Below, piece after piece: positions 61,439 through 64,000 of a stretch of 64,000 bases of DNA; position 1 is the first letter of the stretch, and the number at the start of each line of letters is the position of its first letter. A program made the translations under genes and the position numbers. Source of the DNA: Micromonospora saelicesensis (lineage in GTDB: Bacteria > Actinomycetota > Actinomycetes > Mycobacteriales > Micromonosporaceae); the NCBI RefSeq assembly GCF_900091575.1, contig NZ_FMCR01000002.1:527760-591759 (forward strand), in the 5' to 3' direction. Below the pieces are notes generated by a model. That model had not been told where the DNA came from. It saw nothing but the letters and a program-made list of their open reading frames with translations, and searched no databases.

Positions 61439-62362
61439 GTGACGCAGAGCGACGGGGAGCTGGTCGTGCTCGCGCAGGCGGGAGACGCGGCTGCGCTGGG
61501 GGCGCTGCTGGCCCGGCACGAGGCCGGGATGCGGGCCGTCGCGCTGAGCGTCCTCGGTTACGGACCGGACGCCGAGGACGCGGTGCAGGACACGATGGTC
61601 GTCGCCCTGCGTCGCATCGGCGAGGTCCGCGACCCGAACGCCGTCGGCCCCTGGTTGCGGGCCATCGTCCGCAACAACAGCCGGATGGCGTTGCGCGGGC
61701 CCAGAGCCGTCCCGGTCGCCGAACCCGAGTGGTTCGCCCGCCCCGCCGACACACCCACCCCGGAGGAGGCACTGGACCGGGCCGCGATGCGCGACTGGGT
61801 GTGGCACTCCCTGGGGCAACTGTCCGAACCTGACCGGCTGGTCACCCTGCTGCGGTACTTCAGCGACGCGTCCTCGTACGAGCAGATCGCGGCCGTGTGT
61901 GGCGTGCCGGTCGGCACCGTCCGCAGCCGCCTCAGCCACGCCCGCCGGGCGCTCGCCGGCGGCCTGCGGACGGCGGCGGACGCGGCACACACGGACGTCG
62001 CCGCCTCGAACGACTCGCGGTGGCGGGAGGGCAGCGACATGATCACCACGGCGATGGGCGGCGACTTCGAGCGGGTGGTCCGCGAGAGCTGGTGGCCGGA
62101 CGCCGAGATGATCGTGCCAGGCGGCCCGCGCGGTGGCCGTGACCTGGCCATCAACGGCATGAACTGCGACCTGGCCGCCGGGGTACGTCAGCGGCTGCGC
62201 AACGTGGTGGCCAGCGGCGACGTGCTGATCTGGGAAACCGACCTGATCAGCCCACCCGACGACCCGGAGCACTGCCCACCCGCGGCGCTGTGGTTGCAGG
62301 TGCTGCGCGAGGGCCGGGTGCGCCAGCTCACCCTCTTCCACCCCGTCCCCGCGCTGGTCTGA
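61439..62362 (+). CDS. ECF-type sigma factor with a SnoaL-like C-terminal domain
   Basis: A 307-residue protein. Residues 1-80 hold sigma region 2 (LGYGPDAEDAVQDTMVVALR) and 110-175 region 4 (LSEPDRLVTLLRYFSDASSYE, IAAVCGVPVGTVRSRLSHAR). The last 110 residues form a SnoaL/NTF2-like domain, as in ECF41-type factors where this part regulates activity in place of an anti-sigma factor. GTG 61439 has GGGGAGG upstream. No anti-sigma gene is adjacent, consistent with self-regulation. Confidence 0.85.
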   Translation: MTQSDGELVVLAQAGDAAALGALLARHEAGMRAVALSVLGYGPDAEDAVQDTMVVALRRIGEVRDPNAVGPWLRAIVRNNSRMALRGPRAVPVAEPEWFARPADTPTPEEALDRAAMRDWVWHSLGQLSEPDRLVTLLRYFSDASSYEQIAAVCGVPVGTVRSRLSHARRALAGGLRTAADAAHTDVAASNDSRWREGSDMITTAMGGDFERVVRESWWPDAEMIVPGGPRGGRDLAINGMNCDLAAGVRQRLRNVVASGDVLIWETDLISPPDDPEHCPPAALWLQVLREGRVRQLTLFHPVPALV

Positions 62363-62475
62363 AGAAACTTCTCCGACCGAGCGAACTTTCCGCTTGACCC
62401 GCGCATCTGGTCTGCGTCATGCACCAGTTGCCGTGTCGGCGGACGCCGCGCGGGTCTCGGATCGGGAGATAGTTC

Positions 62476-63360
62476 ATGGGTTTCACCAGCCACGACGTCA
62501 GCGCCCTCGCACCCGGCGCCCACACGTTCACAGTGGATGGCGTTCGGCAGGTCTACCACGTCGCCGGCACCGGTCCGGTCTGCGTGGCGCACTCCGGCGG
62601 CCCGGGCATCGAGTGGGCGTACCTGCGGACGCCCCGCCTTGAGACGCACTTCACCATGGTCTACGTCGAGCCGGTGGGCACGGGCGCGTCCGGTCAGCTC
62701 GACAACCCTGACGATTACCGTCTCGACACGTATGTCCGGTTCCTGCACGCCGTCGTCGAGCACCTCGGCGAACCCCGGGTGTACCTCCTCGGGCACTCGC
62801 ACGGCGGTTTCGTCGTCCAGCGGTACGCGCTCGCCCACCCGGACCGGATCGCCGGCCTCGCCCTGTACGACACCTCGCCCGTCACCGGCGCCGAGTTCTG
62901 GGGCGAGGCCATGGCCGGCCTCGCCGCCTACCCGCAGCGGCACCCGGACCGGCCGGAGGCGGCGGCGGTCCCGGCTGCCTTCGCGCAGATCGGCGGCGCG
63001 ACGGACGACGAGTCGCTGGGAACCGCTCTGCGGGCCGCCCTGCCGGTGTACTTCGCGGACTTCTGGGGCCGACAGGACGAGTTCGCCTCGTTTCAGGCGG
63101 CCGTCCGGATCTGGGCGACGCCGGCCGGCGCCCAGGACCCCACGCCCTTCGACGTGCGGAAGAACCTCGGTGAGATCACCGTGCCCGTCGTGGTGATCGT
63201 CGGAGCGTACGACTTCATCTGTGGCCCTCGCTGGGCCGAGCAGCTGCACGCGGGGCTTCCGGACTCGCGGCTGGTGACGCTGGAGCGAAGCGGACACTTC
63301 GCGCACATCGAGCAACCGGTGGAGTTCACCGACGCCGTGGCGGAGCTGCTGAAGCGTTGA
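62476..63360 (+). CDS. alpha/beta hydrolase, prolyl iminopeptidase-like (S33)
   Basis: A 294-residue alpha/beta hydrolase of the proline iminopeptidase type. The family signature HSGGPG near 42 is the oxyanion segment; nucleophile GHSHGG, acid GAYDFICG and His SGHFAHIEQP. May release N-terminal Pro or hydrolyse small esters. ATG 62476 has CGGGAGA upstream. About 110 bases after the ECF gene, with its own promoter-like TTGACC sequence at 62393. Confidence 0.85.
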   Translation: MGFTSHDVSALAPGAHTFTVDGVRQVYHVAGTGPVCVAHSGGPGIEWAYLRTPRLETHFTMVYVEPVGTGASGQLDNPDDYRLDTYVRFLHAVVEHLGEPRVYLLGHSHGGFVVQRYALAHPDRIAGLALYDTSPVTGAEFWGEAMAGLAAYPQRHPDRPEAAAVPAAFAQIGGATDDESLGTALRAALPVYFADFWGRQDEFASFQAAVRIWATPAGAQDPTPFDVRKNLGEITVPVVVIVGAYDFICGPRWAEQLHAGLPDSRLVTLERSGHFAHIEQPVEFTDAVAELLKR

Positions 63361-63481
63361 CCCACCGTGGCACCGCCCGCCCCGAGGTCCGTTCGTCACA
63401 GCGGGCAGGCCTCGGGGTGCGGGCGCGTTGCACGGTCATAGGCTGAGCGCTTTGCTGCACCGCAACGATGAGGAGACCGCC

Positions 63482-63943
63482 GTGAGCCAGACCGAACGAG
63501 TGGATTCCGTCGACGAGTGGAACGTGGCCGAGGACGACGGCGTCCTGGACGCCTCCGACACCCTCGACGACGACCGGGTCGGCGACCCCCTCGACACCGG
63601 CATCGTCGCCGAGGACCACTGGACGGCGGCAAACCGGTTCGGCACCACGCCGGCCGAGGAGCGGGCGGGCGAGTCCCTGGCGCAACACCTCGCCCAGGAG
63701 GTGCCGGATGTCGACCCGTACGCCGAGGGTGGCGACGACGAGGACGAGCTGACCCGCCGGGGTTATGACGCGGAGGAGCGCGCCGGCCGTCTCGTCGCCT
63801 ACGACGAGGGCGTCCGCGAGGACGACGAGGCCGAGTCGGTGGCGTGGGACGCCGGCATCGACGCGGGTGCCGCCAGCGCGGAGGAGGCGGCGATCCACGT
63901 GGTCGAGGACCCGGACGGGCCCGGCGACGGTCCGTTGCGCTGA
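63482..63943 (+). CDS. DUF5709 protein
   Basis: A 153-residue very acidic protein rich in Asp and Glu. The segments DGVLDASDTLDDDRVGDPLD, RFGTTPAEERAGESLAQHLA and EVPDVDP match the DUF5709 family found in actinobacteria. No membrane span or catalytic motif. GTG 63482 has GAGGAG upstream. Function is unknown; likely mostly disordered. Confidence 0.85.
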   Translation: MSQTERVDSVDEWNVAEDDGVLDASDTLDDDRVGDPLDTGIVAEDHWTAANRFGTTPAEERAGESLAQHLAQEVPDVDPYAEGGDDEDELTRRGYDAEERAGRLVAYDEGVREDDEAESVAWDAGIDAGAASAEEAAIHVVEDPDGPGDGPLR

Positions 63944-63950
63944 CGCCGTA

Positions 63951-63989
63951 CCCGCCGCGCCCAGCACCTCAGGTGCCGGGCGCGGCGGG
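63951..63989 (+). terminator. terminator hairpin after DUF5709 gene
   Basis: CCCGCCGCGCCC (63951-63962) pairs with GGGCGCGGCGGG (63978-63989); inside, GCACCT and AGGTGC continue the stem after one mismatch. Starts 8 bases after the stop codon. Confidence 0.75.
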
Positions 63990-64000
63990 GTTGGTCAGTG

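Overview
The window is about 72% G+C, uses many GTG starts, packs genes into overlapping operons, and carries actinomycete hallmarks: an AfsR/SARP-type regulator, GlxA regulator, SnoaL-like and DUF5709 proteins, and secreted CBM2/F5-8C enzymes. It looks like chromosomal DNA of a filamentous actinomycete, most likely Micromonosporaceae (Micromonospora-like). No tRNA, rRNA, CRISPR array, transposase or phage gene was seen.

0-12.6 kb, nitrogen scavenging: a urea ABC importer operon (urtABCDE, minus strand) and a urease operon (ureABCFGD, minus strand) flank an AmiC-like cytosolic ligand-binding protein and a divergent MarR regulator. A GlnR-like box lies before urtA, a strong terminator separates urtA from the AmiC-like gene, and a 33-bp minisatellite fills the gap between marR and ureD.

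12.6-20.7 kb, sulfur: after a small membrane protein and a GNAT acetyltransferase come a decayed ssuD monooxygenase and, divergently, an ssuA-ssuC-ssuB sulfonate importer co-transcribed with a methanethiol oxidase (SBP56) homologue and a membrane protein. An O-methyltransferase and a chloroperoxidase-like hydrolase follow.

20.8-26 kb, mixed accessory DNA: metallophosphoesterase, epoxide hydrolase, a zinc-ribbon protein, a truncated regulator, a perfect 25-bp inverted repeat, two tiny genes and an orphan ATP-grasp enzyme.

26-33.5 kb, cell surface and secreted carbohydrate functions: a TAT-exported GH71/99-like enzyme with F5/8C domains, a nucleotide-sugar epimerase, a GT2 glycosyltransferase carrying remains of a GT4 enzyme, and a secreted beta-helix protein with a LacI-type palindrome upstream.

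33.6-43.5 kb, the most unusual part: a three-gene operon (584, 522 and 929 aa) of proteins I cannot assign to a characterised family, with overlapping or closely spaced genes, divergent from an AfsR-like ATPase regulator. The first protein has a pre-toxin-like segment and the third a coiled, Thr/Ser/Glu-rich core. This is the best candidate here for an undescribed system.

43.5-50.6 kb: an apparent four-gene operon with a fused glutamate-cysteine-ligase-like/ATP-grasp enzyme, an AsnB-like amidotransferase, an S9 peptidase and a nuclease-like protein, suggestive of small-peptide synthesis and turnover.

50.6-64 kb: a DJ-1/GlxA divergent pair, a secreted GH5 cellulase, a RibD-C reductase, a SnoaL-CMD-TetR operon with paired operators, aldo/keto reductase, DUF2071, AlkZ-like and epoxide hydrolase genes with a WYL regulator, an ECF sigma factor with a SnoaL-like tail, an S33 peptidase-like hydrolase and a DUF5709 protein.
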